This document shows positions 19,500 to 28,818 of a DNA stretch of 64,000 bases, piece by piece. The translations under genes were made by a program, and so were the position numbers. This stretch comes from CAIWHR01 sp963713275 (GTDB taxonomy: Bacteria > Pseudomonadota > Gammaproteobacteria > Burkholderiales > Casimicrobiaceae). Each line of letters opens with the position of its first letter. The first letter of the stretch is position 1. Under the pieces are notes generated by a model, which saw only the letters and a program-made list of their open reading frames with translations, did no database searches and was not told the origin of the DNA. Location of the stretch: positions 62,001 to 126,000 of the forward strand of contig CAVQLG010000016.1 of NCBI GenBank assembly GCA_963713275.1. Reading direction: 5' to 3'.

Positions 19500-19534
19500 C
19501 AGGCCTCCCTTGGGGCGGCCCGACGGGAGGCCTG
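19500..19534 (+). promoter_or_regulatory. Hairpin covering the ureE ribosome binding site
   Basis: The arms caggcctccc (19500-19509) and gggaggcctg (19525-19534) form a perfect 10-bp stem with a 15-nt loop containing ttggggcggcccg. The 3' arm contains GGGAGG (19525-19530), the only good ribosome binding site for ureE (ATG 19540). The stem should therefore mask ureE initiation. Alternatively, the segment is a copy of a Burkholderiales-type intergenic repeat that happens to overlap the site. Confidence 0.5.
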
Positions 19535-19539
19535 AGGCG

Positions 19540-20040
19540 ATGCTGATCGTGCGCCGGCGCCGGGAAGCCGGCGGACCCGTCGAATTCACGCTGTCGCTGC
19601 CGTTCGAGTTGCGGCAGAAGACGCGCCTGCGCACGGTGCTCGACAACGGCGACGAAGTGGGGCTCTTCCTCGCGCGCGGCTCGCCGCTGCGCGACGGGGA
19701 CGTGCTCGAAGCCGACGACGGCCGGGGCGTCCGGGTCGTGGCGGCCAACGAGACGCTGGCCGAGGCGCGCTGCCCCGAGCCCGCGCTGCTGGCGCGCGTC
19801 GCCTACCACCTCGGCAACCGGCACGCGCGGGTGCAGGTCGGGCCGGGCTGGGTCCGCTTTGCCGTCGACGAGGTGCTGGCCGCGATGGTGCGCGGCCTGG
19901 GTGCGGACGTGCGCACCGTCGTCGCCCCGTTCGAGCCCGAGGGCGGCGCCTACGGCAGCGGACATCACCCGCATACCCACGAGGCGGTGCACCGCGGCGT
20001 GATTCACGATTTCGCGTGCCCGCCGGCGGCCGAGCGATGA
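19540..20040 (+). CDS. ureE: Urease accessory protein UreE (nickel chaperone)
   Basis: A 166-aa metallochaperone that donates nickel to the UreDFG complex. VEFTLSLPFELRQKTRLRTV and YHLGNRHARVQVGPGWVRFA are typical of the peptide-binding and metal-binding domains. The C-terminal YGSGHHPHTHEAVH is a histidine-rich nickel-binding segment. The ATG at 19540 follows GGGAGG by 9 bp; an upstream ATG at 19510 lacks a site and family similarity. The stop overlaps the ureF start (ATGA). Confidence 0.93.
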   Translation: MLIVRRRREAGGPVEFTLSLPFELRQKTRLRTVLDNGDEVGLFLARGSPLRDGDVLEADDGRGVRVVAANETLAEARCPEPALLARVAYHLGNRHARVQVGPGWVRFAVDEVLAAMVRGLGADVRTVVAPFEPEGGAYGSGHHPHTHEAVHRGVIHDFACPPAAER

Positions 20041-20749
20041 CGGGCGTCGGCGTGACCGGCGCCGCGCGCTGCGAGGCAGGGCTCTCGCTGGTGCGCCTGC
20101 TCCAGCTGGCGAGTCCCGCGCTGCCGATCGGCGCCTTCAGCTATTCGCAGGGACTGGAACGGGTGGTGGAGGACGGTGTCGTGCGCGATCTCGCCACCGC
20201 ACAGGCATGGATCGGCGACGTGCTCGACCTCGTCCTTGTCCCCGGCGAGGCGGCCCTTGCCTGGCGCCTGCTGGTCGCGGCCGCGGACCGCGACGCAAGC
20301 GCGCTTCTCCGCTGGAACGACGTGTTCCGTGCGTCGCGCGAGACCTCCGAGCTGCGTGCGGAGACCGAACAGATGGGCGGCTCGCTGGGAAGGCTCGCCG
20401 CCGATCTCGACCTCCTCGACGCCTTCGCGCGCGGCGCGCTTGCGACGCTGCAGCCAGTCACGCTGCCGGCGGCGTGGGCGCTGGCGGCACGGGGCCTGGG
20501 GGTCGATGCGCAACCGTCGCTCACGGCGTACCTGTGGGCCTGGCTCGAGAACCAGGCGATGGCTGCGATCAAGTCGGTGCCGCTGGGGCAGGTGGCCGGG
20601 CAGCGCCTGCTGCTGGCGTTGGGAGGGCGCATTCCCGCAGCGGCCGCTCGCGCGCGGTCGATTGCCGACGAAGACATCACGAGTTTCGCGCCCGGACTCG
20701 CGCTGGCGTCGGCGCGGCACGAAACCCAGTACACGAGGCTCTTCCGCTC

Positions 20750-20753
<4 letters not shown>
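20037..20753 (+). CDS. ureF: Urease accessory protein UreF
   Basis: A 238-aa all-helical protein that with UreD and UreG forms the nickel-insertion complex. LVRLLQLASPALPIGAFSYS followed by QGLE is the family N-terminal signature; RETSELRAETEQMGGSL and the C-terminal HETQYTRLFRS also match. Four-base overlaps with both ureE and ureG indicate coupled translation. Confidence 0.95.
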
Positions 20754-21367
<614 letters not shown>

Positions 21368-21499
21368 GCGGCCGACGGGTTCGCAGCCCCGCTCCGGGTG
21401 CGAGCGCCGGCCGTCCTCCTTGAGGTCCCGTTGGTGCGTGCAGGTCCAGGCCTGTCACGCTGCCCCCGACGCCGCGACGGGAGATGAGGCCGCGATCGC

Positions 21500-21982
21500 C
21501 TACTCGACGCGCCAAGCGCTGAAGACGTAGTCCTCGCTCTTCATCTGCGTGTGGCAGGCGTGGCAGTCGACGGCGCCCTTGGCGTCGAGCGTACCCTTCT
21601 TCGTCTTCGGGTCGATGACCTGGTAGCCCCAGCCGTTGGTATCCTTGAATTTCCTGCTGTCCTTGGCCATCACGATCACCGCCTTGCGGTTGCCCTCGGA
21701 GACCGCGTTGTCCCGGTCCACGGCCTCGAACAGATCGAACACGATCACGCTCCCGTCGGCGAATTTCTTGCCTTCCTTGTAGCCCTTGATCGCTTTCGGA
21801 TTGCCGTAGATGCTGTGGATCCCGCCGACCATGTCGTACAGCGGGTGCCCCTTGTTGATGACCATCGACTTGACGTGATCCCACGTGCGGTAGCCCTCGG
21901 GCCAGGCGACGGCCGAGGAGTCTGCGGCGAGAGCGGGGGCTGCGGCGAGGGCCGCCAGGAACGCTGCTGCGGGTATTCTCAT
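21500..21982 (-). CDS. Cytochrome P460 family protein
   Basis: A 160-aa product with a cleavable signal peptide (MRIPAAAFLAALAAAPALAA), so periplasmic. The body matches cytochrome P460: WPEGYRTWDHVKSMVI, HSIYGNPKAIKGYKEGKKFA, GSVIVFDLFEA and GWGYQVIDPKTKKG. The C-terminal C140-HA-C143-H144 is a c-type haem site (VDCHACHTQM). Characterised P460s oxidise hydroxylamine or nitric oxide; substrate here is inferred only. It is divergent from a MarR-type regulator with shared operator-like dyads. Confidence 0.88.
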   Translation of the reverse strand: MRIPAAAFLAALAAAPALAADSSAVAWPEGYRTWDHVKSMVINKGHPLYDMVGGIHSIYGNPKAIKGYKEGKKFADGSVIVFDLFEAVDRDNAVSEGNRKAVIVMAKDSRKFKDTNGWGYQVIDPKTKKGTLDAKGAVDCHACHTQMKSEDYVFSAWRVE

Positions 21983-22030
21983 TGGATGACTCCCAGGTCT
22001 GGATGGCTTCGGCGGTTGCGTCACCGGGTC

Positions 22031-22045
22031 GTAGCGACCCGATAC
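22031..22045. promoter_or_regulatory. Operator-like dyad 1 between P460 and marR
   Basis: The 15-mer gtagcgacccgatac has partial dyad symmetry of form GTAnCGnnnCGnTAC. A second copy differing at one base lies exactly 50 bp downstream. Size and symmetry suit a MarR-family dimer. Binding by the adjacent regulator is inferred. Confidence 0.55.
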
Positions 22046-22080
22046 CAAATCTACCGGGCGCGGCCCGGGTTGTCAATCCG

Positions 22081-22095
22081 GTAGCGACTCGATAC
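22081..22095. promoter_or_regulatory. Operator-like dyad 2 overlapping the marR promoter
   Basis: The 15-mer gtagcgactcgatac repeats dyad 1 with one difference. It overlaps a TACGAT -10-like hexamer (22093-22098) that ends 6 nt before the marR GTG. Occupancy here would be expected to repress the regulator gene, giving autoregulation. Confidence 0.55.
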
Positions 22096-22104
22096 GATTG
22101 TGCC

Positions 22105-22695
22105 GTGAACGCGGATCGTCGGGCGCTGCTCGAACTCGTGGAATGCCTCGGCCGCCTGATCAGGGGCGAGCTCCGCGTCCGGGGCGCGGCCGGCAGCCTG
22201 CAGCCGGTCCACCTGCAGGCCCTCATGTATCTCCGGAGAGCCAACCGCTACAGCAACACGCCGCAGGCGTTGGCCGAGTACCTGGGATCGACCAAGGGCA
22301 CCGTGTCCCAGAGCCTGTTGCTGCTCTATCGCCGCGGATTGCTGGAACGTCGCGCCGACGAAAGGGACCGGCGGGTGGTGCGCCTGGCCCTGTCGCAACG
22401 CGGCGAGGCGCTGCTTCGGCAGGACGGGCTGGATGCCGCCTGGGACCAGGCGCTGGCGGAGTTTCCGAGCGACGAGATCGCGGCGGCACGGCGGCTGCTC
22501 GCCAACGTCCTCCTCAACCTCCAGCGCGCCGAAGGCAATCGCAGCTTCGGCGTATGCCGCACCTGCGTGCAGTTCCGGCAGGAGCGCGGCGGCTTCCGCT
22601 GCGGCCTGACGGGCGAGGCGCTCTCCGCCGACGACTCCCAGCGCATCTGCCGCGAGCACGCCTGGCCGAGCGAGCCGGCACCCGGGAGCCGATGA
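22105..22695 (+). CDS. MarR-family transcriptional regulator with C-terminal Cys cluster
   Basis: A 196-aa protein. Residues ~5-145 form a MarR-type winged helix: LQPVHLQALMYLRRANRYSN, then TPQALAEYLGSTKGTVSQSL (recognition helix), the wing LERRADERDRRVVRLALSQR and a C-terminal dimerisation helix. An additional tail carries Cys151, Cys154, Cys166 and Cys182 (C-X2-C-X11-C-X15-C), suitable for a zinc or iron-sulfur site and possibly a redox or NO sensor. The start is GTG at 22105. It is divergent from cytochrome P460, which it probably controls. Confidence 0.82.
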   Translation: MNADRRALLELVECLGRLIRGELRVRGAAGSLQPVHLQALMYLRRANRYSNTPQALAEYLGSTKGTVSQSLLLLYRRGLLERRADERDRRVVRLALSQRGEALLRQDGLDAAWDQALAEFPSDEIAAARRLLANVLLNLQRAEGNRSFGVCRTCVQFRQERGGFRCGLTGEALSADDSQRICREHAWPSEPAPGSR

Positions 22696-23013
22696 CGCAG
22701 GTCAAGACGAAGATCCCGCATGCGTTGCGCGCGATCCCGCCGAGGTCGGCCGGCGGGGTCGCGCACGGTGTGCCGGCGTGCCATCGTCGTGTGTGTGGCG
22801 TGCCGCTTGGGCGCGCTCGCGGCCGGGCATGGCGGCTGGCCCGGCCCGACAGACCCAGGCGTTGCAGGGTCAGGGTGACGGCTTGCGCATGACCCTGCGC
22901 CGGTGAGGCGTCTTCCCTGTTGACCTGTTCCCGACCGGCGCGTCGAGATCGTCGAGACCTGTTCCCGCGTTTCCCCCGTTTCGCTTTGGAACCCCTCTCA
23001 GTCCGACTGGCGC
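22696..23013. other. Gap between marR and DUF4239
   Basis: About 320 bp. A 66-codon frame beginning with ATG at 22692, overlapping the marR stop as ATGA (MTQVKTKIPHALRAIPPRS), is possible. It becomes arginine-rich with no recognisable family, so I do not call it. Nothing else is visible. Confidence 0.35.
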
Positions 23014-23775
23014 CTAGCGTTCAAGCACCGTCAGCGCGTTGCGCATCGGCGCGCCCGAGATCGAGATCACGCCCCCGAGCGGGTCGTTCATCTCCTCGAT
23101 GAGGAAGATCGACGTTGCGACGGCCAGCGCGCCGCAGAACAGTGCGGCCAGCGTGGTTCCGTGGCGCGGCGAGAAGAGCGCGAAGCTCGCGAACATCATC
23201 ACGAGCCACGACACGAGCACCGCAAGGAAGAGGGGCGGCGTACTGCTCTTGGCTTGCTCGAAGGCGAGCCAGCGCGCGTCGGCGACGTCGTCGGCTGCGC
23301 GCTCCACGCGCTTGAGGATTGCCCGCTGCGCGTCCGTCCGCGGCGTCAGGGAACGTAGATCGCCGTGGAACGCTTCGAACGCGGAACCTTCGGCCAGCGT
23401 GCCGCCGGGCTTGGCGTCGCCCGGCCGTTCGGGGAACAGGCGCGCGATGCGCTCCGAGTAGTATTGCTTGAGGTGCGCGCGCGCTTCGCTCGCCTCGGGA
23501 CCGTATTGCGCGAGCAGGCGATCGACGGCAATCACCTTCGCCGCGCCGTGCCTGAAGTCGTCGGCGAGCGCGTCGAACGAGCTCTTGGACGAGGCGATCA
23601 GCAGGCCCAGCACCAGGGCGGAGAGCGTCGCCAGCAGCCCGGCCACGAGCTTGACCACCTCTTGCGAACCGGCGCTCAGGTGGTGCTCGGGCAGGATGCG
23701 CTGGAGCATCATGCCCAGGAACGCGCCGGCGAGGACGAACACAAAGGTGATCAGCGCGGACGCCCACGCGTCCAT
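23014..23775 (-). CDS. DUF4239 (bestrophin-like) membrane protein
   Basis: A 253-aa protein with two N-terminal hydrophobic helices (ALITFVFVLAGAFLGMML; VKLVAGLLATLSALVLGLLI), a soluble middle of about 110 residues and two C-terminal helices (FLAVLVSWLVMMFASFALF; ALFCGALAVATSIFLIEEM). It ends in the typical DPLGGVISIS segment. This 2+2 arrangement fits DUF4239. Function unknown; a channel-like role has been suggested for the wider fold. The ATG at 23775 is preceded by GGAGACC. Its neighbour pyrophosphatase-like gene is divergent. Confidence 0.8.
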   Translation of the reverse strand: MDAWASALITFVFVLAGAFLGMMLQRILPEHHLSAGSQEVVKLVAGLLATLSALVLGLLIASSKSSFDALADDFRHGAAKVIAVDRLLAQYGPEASEARAHLKQYYSERIARLFPERPGDAKPGGTLAEGSAFEAFHGDLRSLTPRTDAQRAILKRVERAADDVADARWLAFEQAKSSTPPLFLAVLVSWLVMMFASFALFSPRHGTTLAALFCGALAVATSIFLIEEMNDPLGGVISISGAPMRNALTVLER

Positions 23776-23965
23776 GGAGGTCTCCGAAACGGCCGTGGCC
23801 GGTCGATGGCCACCGCAGCCGCCTGGTGCGGCCGTGGGGCAAAGGATAGCATCCGCCCGGGAGCGGCGGGCGTGCGGGCACGCGCTCCCGTTCGGCCGGG
23901 CGGGCCAGGCGCGCGGGATTGCGCGCACGCTGGCCCGGCCCCACGCGGCTGCGGTACGCTCGCGC

Positions 23966-24475
23966 ATGCGCCCCGTCGGAAACGAACCTGCCCGCCCCGT
24001 CGAGACCCCTCCGGCCCCCGAGGTCGAGGTCGTGATCGAGATCCCGCGCGGGAGCTTTCTCAAGCGTGGGTCGACCGGCCAGGTCGACTTCGTCTCCCCG
24101 TTGCCCTGTCCGTTCAACTACGGATCGGTGCCGCGCTACCTGGGGCTCGAAGGCGACCTGCTGGATGCCGTTGTGCTCGGCCCGCGACTGGCGGCCGGCA
24201 CGCGGTTGCGGGTCGGTGCCTGGGGCGCGGTCAGCCTGACGGACCGCGGCATGAGCGACGACAAGCTCATCTGCAGCCGGTTGCCCGTTACCGCGTCCCA
24301 GCGGCGGCACGTGCTGCGCTTCTTCCGCTTCTACGCGCGGTGCAAGGGGTTGCTGAACCTCTGGCGCCGGCGTCCGGGTCGCAACGCCTGCGACGGGTGG
24401 TGCGAGGCGCGCGAGGCGCTGTCCCGCGCGCGACCGCGGGACGCGACGTGGGCGGGGCCGCCCGTGGAGTTCTGA
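23966..24475 (+). CDS. Divergent inorganic pyrophosphatase-like protein
   Basis: A 169-aa protein with soluble family I pyrophosphatase architecture: EIPRGSFLKR, a PCPFNYGSVP turn, LEGDLLDAVVLGP and LTDRGMSDDK. By alignment with E. coli Ppa from memory, the aspartates equivalent to 67, 70, 97 and 102 and Lys104 are kept. Asp65 is Glu, Glu98 is Arg, and Arg43, Tyr51 and Lys142 appear replaced. It may be a slow or repurposed phosphohydrolase rather than the main Ppa. A TACGCT -10-like element ends 5 nt before the ATG, suggesting a leaderless message. Confidence 0.7.
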   Translation: MRPVGNEPARPVETPPAPEVEVVIEIPRGSFLKRGSTGQVDFVSPLPCPFNYGSVPRYLGLEGDLLDAVVLGPRLAAGTRLRVGAWGAVSLTDRGMSDDKLICSRLPVTASQRRHVLRFFRFYARCKGLLNLWRRRPGRNACDGWCEAREALSRARPRDATWAGPPVEF

Positions 24476-24557
24476 ACTTCGGCAGCCGTCGTCGCGAGTG
24501 CGCGGCGTGCCGCGCCTGCGCGGCGATCCCAAGGGGGGGCGTGCGGCCGCTGCGCGC

Positions 24558-27500
24558 CTACTTCAGCGTGAACTCGGCGCGGGTGGGCGGCACCCCGTCC
24601 GCTCCCTCGCCCCCTTCCCGCTTCGGTGCGACCAGGAACACGCGCTCGGGCGGGACCTTGCCGGGTTCGACCAGGTAACCCTTGGCCGCTTGCGCACGCC
24701 GGACGGCGAGTTGCCGCAGGTCTTCGTCGTCGACGTCGATGTGGGCGAGCAGCAGGCGCTCCATCTCGGCGAGCGGCAAGTCCTGCGGCAGGAACAGCGC
24801 GTTGCGCGGTTTCGGGAACCGCGCGTCGTCGTAGGCCGCCTTGACCAGCGCCGGATACTCGGCGGCGCCGATGGCGCCTTCGGCCGACCCGGCCGTCTCG
24901 CCGCGGCCCCGGGCCTGCCGCTTGCGTTGCTGCGCCCGCAGCTCGTCGTCGAGCGCGGCGCGCTTGAGGCCCTCGCGATCCGCGACCGGGTCGACGCGAC
25001 CCGCTACGTCGAGCTTGAGGCCCGGGCGGTCGACGAGCGCCCGGGCGAGCACGTCGAGCCTCTCTGATCGCCTCCGGCGAGAGCGCTGCGGTTCCGGCTG
25101 CGAACTCGATGTGGGACAGCTCTTCCCCGCCGCCGAAGGCCGCCGCCAGGAGCGTGAACGGCGCGGTGACGGCCTTGGTCAGGAGATTGACGATCACCTG
25201 GACGATGAGCCCTCCGACCGAGAACTGCGGGTCGTCCAGGGATCCGGAGATGGGGAGGTTGACGTCGATGACGCCGTGACGGTCCTTGAGCAACGACACC
25301 GCGAGCAGGACCGGGAGCTTCGTCGCCGTCGGGCTGTCGACCTTCTCGCCGAACGTGAGCTGATTGAGCTGGACATGGTTCTCGGCGCTGAGCTTGCGGC
25401 GCTCCACCCGGTAGCGCACGTCGACCGAGAGCTTGCCTTTCTCGATCCCGTAACCCGCGTATTTCATCGCGTAGGGGGACATTGGGGGCAGCTCGATGTC
25501 CGTCGCCGCGGCCTTGAGATCGAGGTCGAGGTCCCGCGCCAGCGGATTGAGGCGGCCGGCGATCTCGACCGGAGCGGTTTGGTCGAGCTCGGCGCGCAGC
25601 GCGACGTCGCCGGCCTTCTCGGGCGTCATCTCGGTGACCGTGCCGCGGACGTTCGTCAGGTTCGCGGAGTAGTTCGGGCGGACGAAGAAATCGCTGAAGT
25701 TCACGTTTCCGTCCTGCAGCGTGATCCGGCCCACGCGCAGGTTCGCGGGCTGCCCGGGCGGCGCGAGCGCGGCGTCCGGCGCGGGGGGCGTCGCGCGCGG
25801 CGCGGTTCCGTCCCGCGGCGCCCGGGCAAGGTGCTGCAGGTTCAGCGTGGCGTCGGAGTTCAGCACGAGGCGGGAGTAGAAGCCGGCGAGCGCCGCCTCC
25901 GAGACGAGGGCCTTGCGCGGCTCGAGCTCGCAGTCGATGCCGTCGAGGACGAGCGATCTCCATTTCATGAGCTCGCCGCCGCTCGCGGTGTCGATCGCCG
26001 CGAACTCCTCGATCCGGGCGTCGCCACGGTAGCCGGCCTGCAGTCCTCCGTTCGCCGGCGCGCTGACCCGCAGCGTTCCTCGTGCCGAAGCGGTGCCGCC
26101 GGTGATCGCCGCGTTGAGCCGTTCGTCGAGGTAGGGCTGGATCGGGGGCAGCGGCAGCGCGTGCGCGGCGATGCGAAGCTCCACGGCGAAGGGGTCGATC
26201 ACCATCGTTCCGGCGAGCGCAAGGCGGCCGGCCTTTCCGGTCCGGGCGTCGAGCGCGAGGCCGTGTCTTGCCCCCTTGGCCGTCGATGCGTGCTCGATTC
26301 GCGCCGACACGGGCGCGACGCGCAGCCGCGCCGGGCGGGACGTGCTGCGGTCCTCGAAGCTCACGTCCGCGCGCTCCACGCGCAGGAGCTTCGCGTCCAC
26401 GCGCCAGTCCGAGGCGGTGGAGGCAGCTGCACGCGGGGGCGACGCGCCGGCGAGCTTGAACGCGCGCTCGACCAGGAACGTCCCGTCCCGGTCCCGAACC
26501 ACGTTGACGACCGCGTCGCGGATCGCCGCCTCCTCGAACTCGACCTGCTGCCTCGGCAGATCGAGCGTGCCACCCTTCACCTCCACCGCCGCGACCCGCG
26601 CCAGCGGTTCGGGTTGACCCGGGAAGTGCAGCCGCAGTCCGCTGATCGTCGCGTCGAGGTCGGAGGCCCGGGCCACGAGCGCGTCGTTCGCCACCGCGAT
26701 CGCGAACAGCGTCGAACCCGCGAGGGTGCCGTCGCGCACTTCCAGGTTGAGCGCGTCCTCGTAGTAGGGATACAGGGCGCCCAGGCGCAGGCCCGCGATC
26801 TCGATCTTGCCGTCGATGGCCGGTGCCGGCGCCAACTGCACGGTGCCGGCGTAGTCGAGGCGACCCTTGGCGTCGGTGTCGAATCCGACGCGCACGGCGG
26901 CCTTCGTGCCCGGTGCGTTGGAGAGCCCATCGACGGCGACGCCGATGTCTTCCAGCGCGACCTGGTACCGGTGGGCAGGCACGTCGTCGGCGATCGACAC
27001 CCTGCCGCCGGTCAGCCGGATCGCCTGCACAAGGAACGAGAAACCTGTCGCGTTCGGCGCCGGGCGCGCCGCCGGTTTCGGCTCGGGCGCTGCGGGAGGG
27101 AACAGCGCGACGAGATTGACGCTGCCGTCCTTGCGGCGGACGAGATGGGCCGTCGGCGTGTCGATGTCGACGGACCTGATCGTCGCCTTGCGGCCGAGGA
27201 GGTCGACTTCGCCCAGGTCGACGGCAACGCGCGCCGCGGCGGCGAGCGGGGCGCCGGCCGAGTCCTCCAGCGCCACGCGCGACAGCGCGGCGTACCCGCC
27301 GAGCGTGAGCGTGTGCAACTTCTCGCCGCGCGTCGTCAGCGCAAGCCGCAGGCGGGTGTGGAGCCGCCCCGACCGGACGGCGAAGGGGAGGGGAACGGGC
27401 GAGTACTCGACGTACCGCGCCACGTCGAGGCCGTCGATGTCGAGCGCCAGCGAGGTCTCGCGCGTGTCCTTGAAGGGCTTGGTTTCGCCCTGGACCTCGA

Positions 27501-28122
27501 ACGGGGTTCCGTTCACCCTGGCGGCGAGCTCGGGCACGACGGTGATGTCCGCCTGCGAGGGCAGGCTCGACACGAAGGGCACGCCGAGCCGCAGGTCGGT
27601 CACCGTGTGGGTCTTGCCCTCCACCCGGTCGTGAAAATCGGCGTGCCCGTCGCGGACCGTGATGTTGTGGACCGCGAAGCGCGGCGGCGCCGCCGACGGC
27701 GGTTGGGCAAGCGCCTCGTCGAGGAGGTCCTGGGTGTTGTAAGAGCGGTCGGCGTTGCGGACGAGGCGCAGGTAAGGCTTCTGGAGCGTGACCGCTTCGA
27801 GGATCGGGGCGAAGCGCAGGAGCGAGCGGTAGGAGACGTCGACGTACAACTCCTCGAACGACGCGGCGACCGCCGAGCCGTCCTTCTCCATGACGGCGAG
27901 CCTGCGCACCGTCACCGAGGGCACGAACGGGTTGATCGCCACCTTCTCGATGGTGACCGGCCGGTGCAGGATCCGGCTGAGCTCCTCTTCGGCTTTCGAC
28001 TTGACGATCGGCGGGGCGACGACGAAGCCGGCGAGGGCGACGACGCAGGCGATGCCGGCAATCCATGCCAGCAGCTGCGCAAGTCGGCGCGGGAGGCGAG
28101 ATGGCGGTTGCGGCTGCGACAT
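24558..28122 (-). CDS. DUF748 / AsmA-like envelope protein (one frameshift near the C-terminus)
   Basis: A very large protein of about 1,190 aa with one N-terminal membrane anchor (LLAWIAGIACVVALAGFVVA) and a long beta-rich periplasmic body. Typical phrases are KSKAEEELSRILHRPVTIEK, VSYRSLLRFAPILEAVTLQK and SPYAMKYAGYGIEKGKLSVD, then HGVIDVNLPISGSLDDPQF. Related AsmA/TamB-like proteins are linked to lipid transport and outer-membrane homeostasis. The frame breaks at about 25,055 after AALSPEAIRE. Dropping one base gives LDVLARALVDRPGLKLDVAG and continues to a normal end (TRAEFTLK, stop 24,558). The ATG at 28122 is chosen just before the anchor; 28179 is an alternative. Confidence 0.8.
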
Positions 28123-28312
28123 GGCCGAACCCGGGCCGGACGGCGACGTTCCGGTGGGAAGGTCCAGAGGGCAGCCCATTATCGAACCGCCGAACCGGGC
28201 CGTCCATCGCGGCGTCCGCCCGGTGCGGCGTCCGTGGGCGGCTTGCGACGGGGGTGTCGCCGGCGCGCGTCGCCCCCGCTCCCGCCGCAGGCGACGATGG
28301 CTCTGCCGGCCG

Positions 28313-28576
28313 TCAGGCCATCGCCTTGATCGCCTGCGCGAGACGCGACTTGGTGCGCGACGCCGTGTTCTTGTGCACGATCCTTTTGTCGGCAATGCGG
28401 TCGATCACCGCCTGCGAGGCCTGCAGCTGCGTTGCGGCGGCGGCCTTGTCACCCGCGACGATGGCCTTCTTCACTTTCTTGACGGCGGTACGCAGCGCCG
28501 ACTTAAGACTCGCGTTGCGCGCGTTGGTTGCGACCGCTTGCCGGGCGCGCTTGCGGGCTTGGGCGGAATTCGCCAT
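28313..28576 (-). CDS. rpsT: 30S ribosomal protein S20
   Basis: An 87-aa basic protein that binds the 16S rRNA 5' domain. MANSAQARKRARQAVATNAR and the C-terminal DKRIVHKNTASRTKSRLAQA are diagnostic. It is divergent from murJ, the standard betaproteobacterial neighbour. A strong promoter lies 40-70 bp upstream. Confidence 0.97.
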   Translation of the reverse strand: MANSAQARKRARQAVATNARNASLKSALRTAVKKVKKAIVAGDKAAAATQLQASQAVIDRIADKRIVHKNTASRTKSRLAQAIKAMA

Positions 28577-28618
28577 GGTTGGAAGTCCTGTTTCTGGAGG
28601 CGCCGAAAAAGACCGAGC

Positions 28619-28647
28619 ATAATAGCAATCCGGCGCCGATCGCGCAA
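28619..28647 (-). promoter_or_regulatory. Sigma70-type promoter of rpsT
   Basis: On the minus strand TTGCGC (28647-28642) is followed by a 17-bp spacer and TATTAT (28624-28619), about 43 bp before the rpsT ATG. Both hexamers and the spacing are near consensus, as expected for a ribosomal protein gene. Confidence 0.7.
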
Positions 28648-28818
28648 CTTCCGACTTCCCGTGCGGCGAGTCTCCCCGCGGCGCTGCCGCCGTTCGGGGG
28701 CCTCGCGGTTGCGCTCCGGCCGAACGCCACGGCACCCCATGTCCAGCCTTGCCCCCTTTCCCCCTCGTTTCCGGGCTGCCATGCGGCCCCGCCGCCCGCC
28801 GGCGCGGAGTCCCGGCCG

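Noticed and set aside
22692..22892. A 66-codon frame overlapping the marR stop (MTQVKTKIPHALRAI)
   Set aside because: The start context is tempting, but the rest is Arg-rich with no similarity, and the gap shows no other coding sign.
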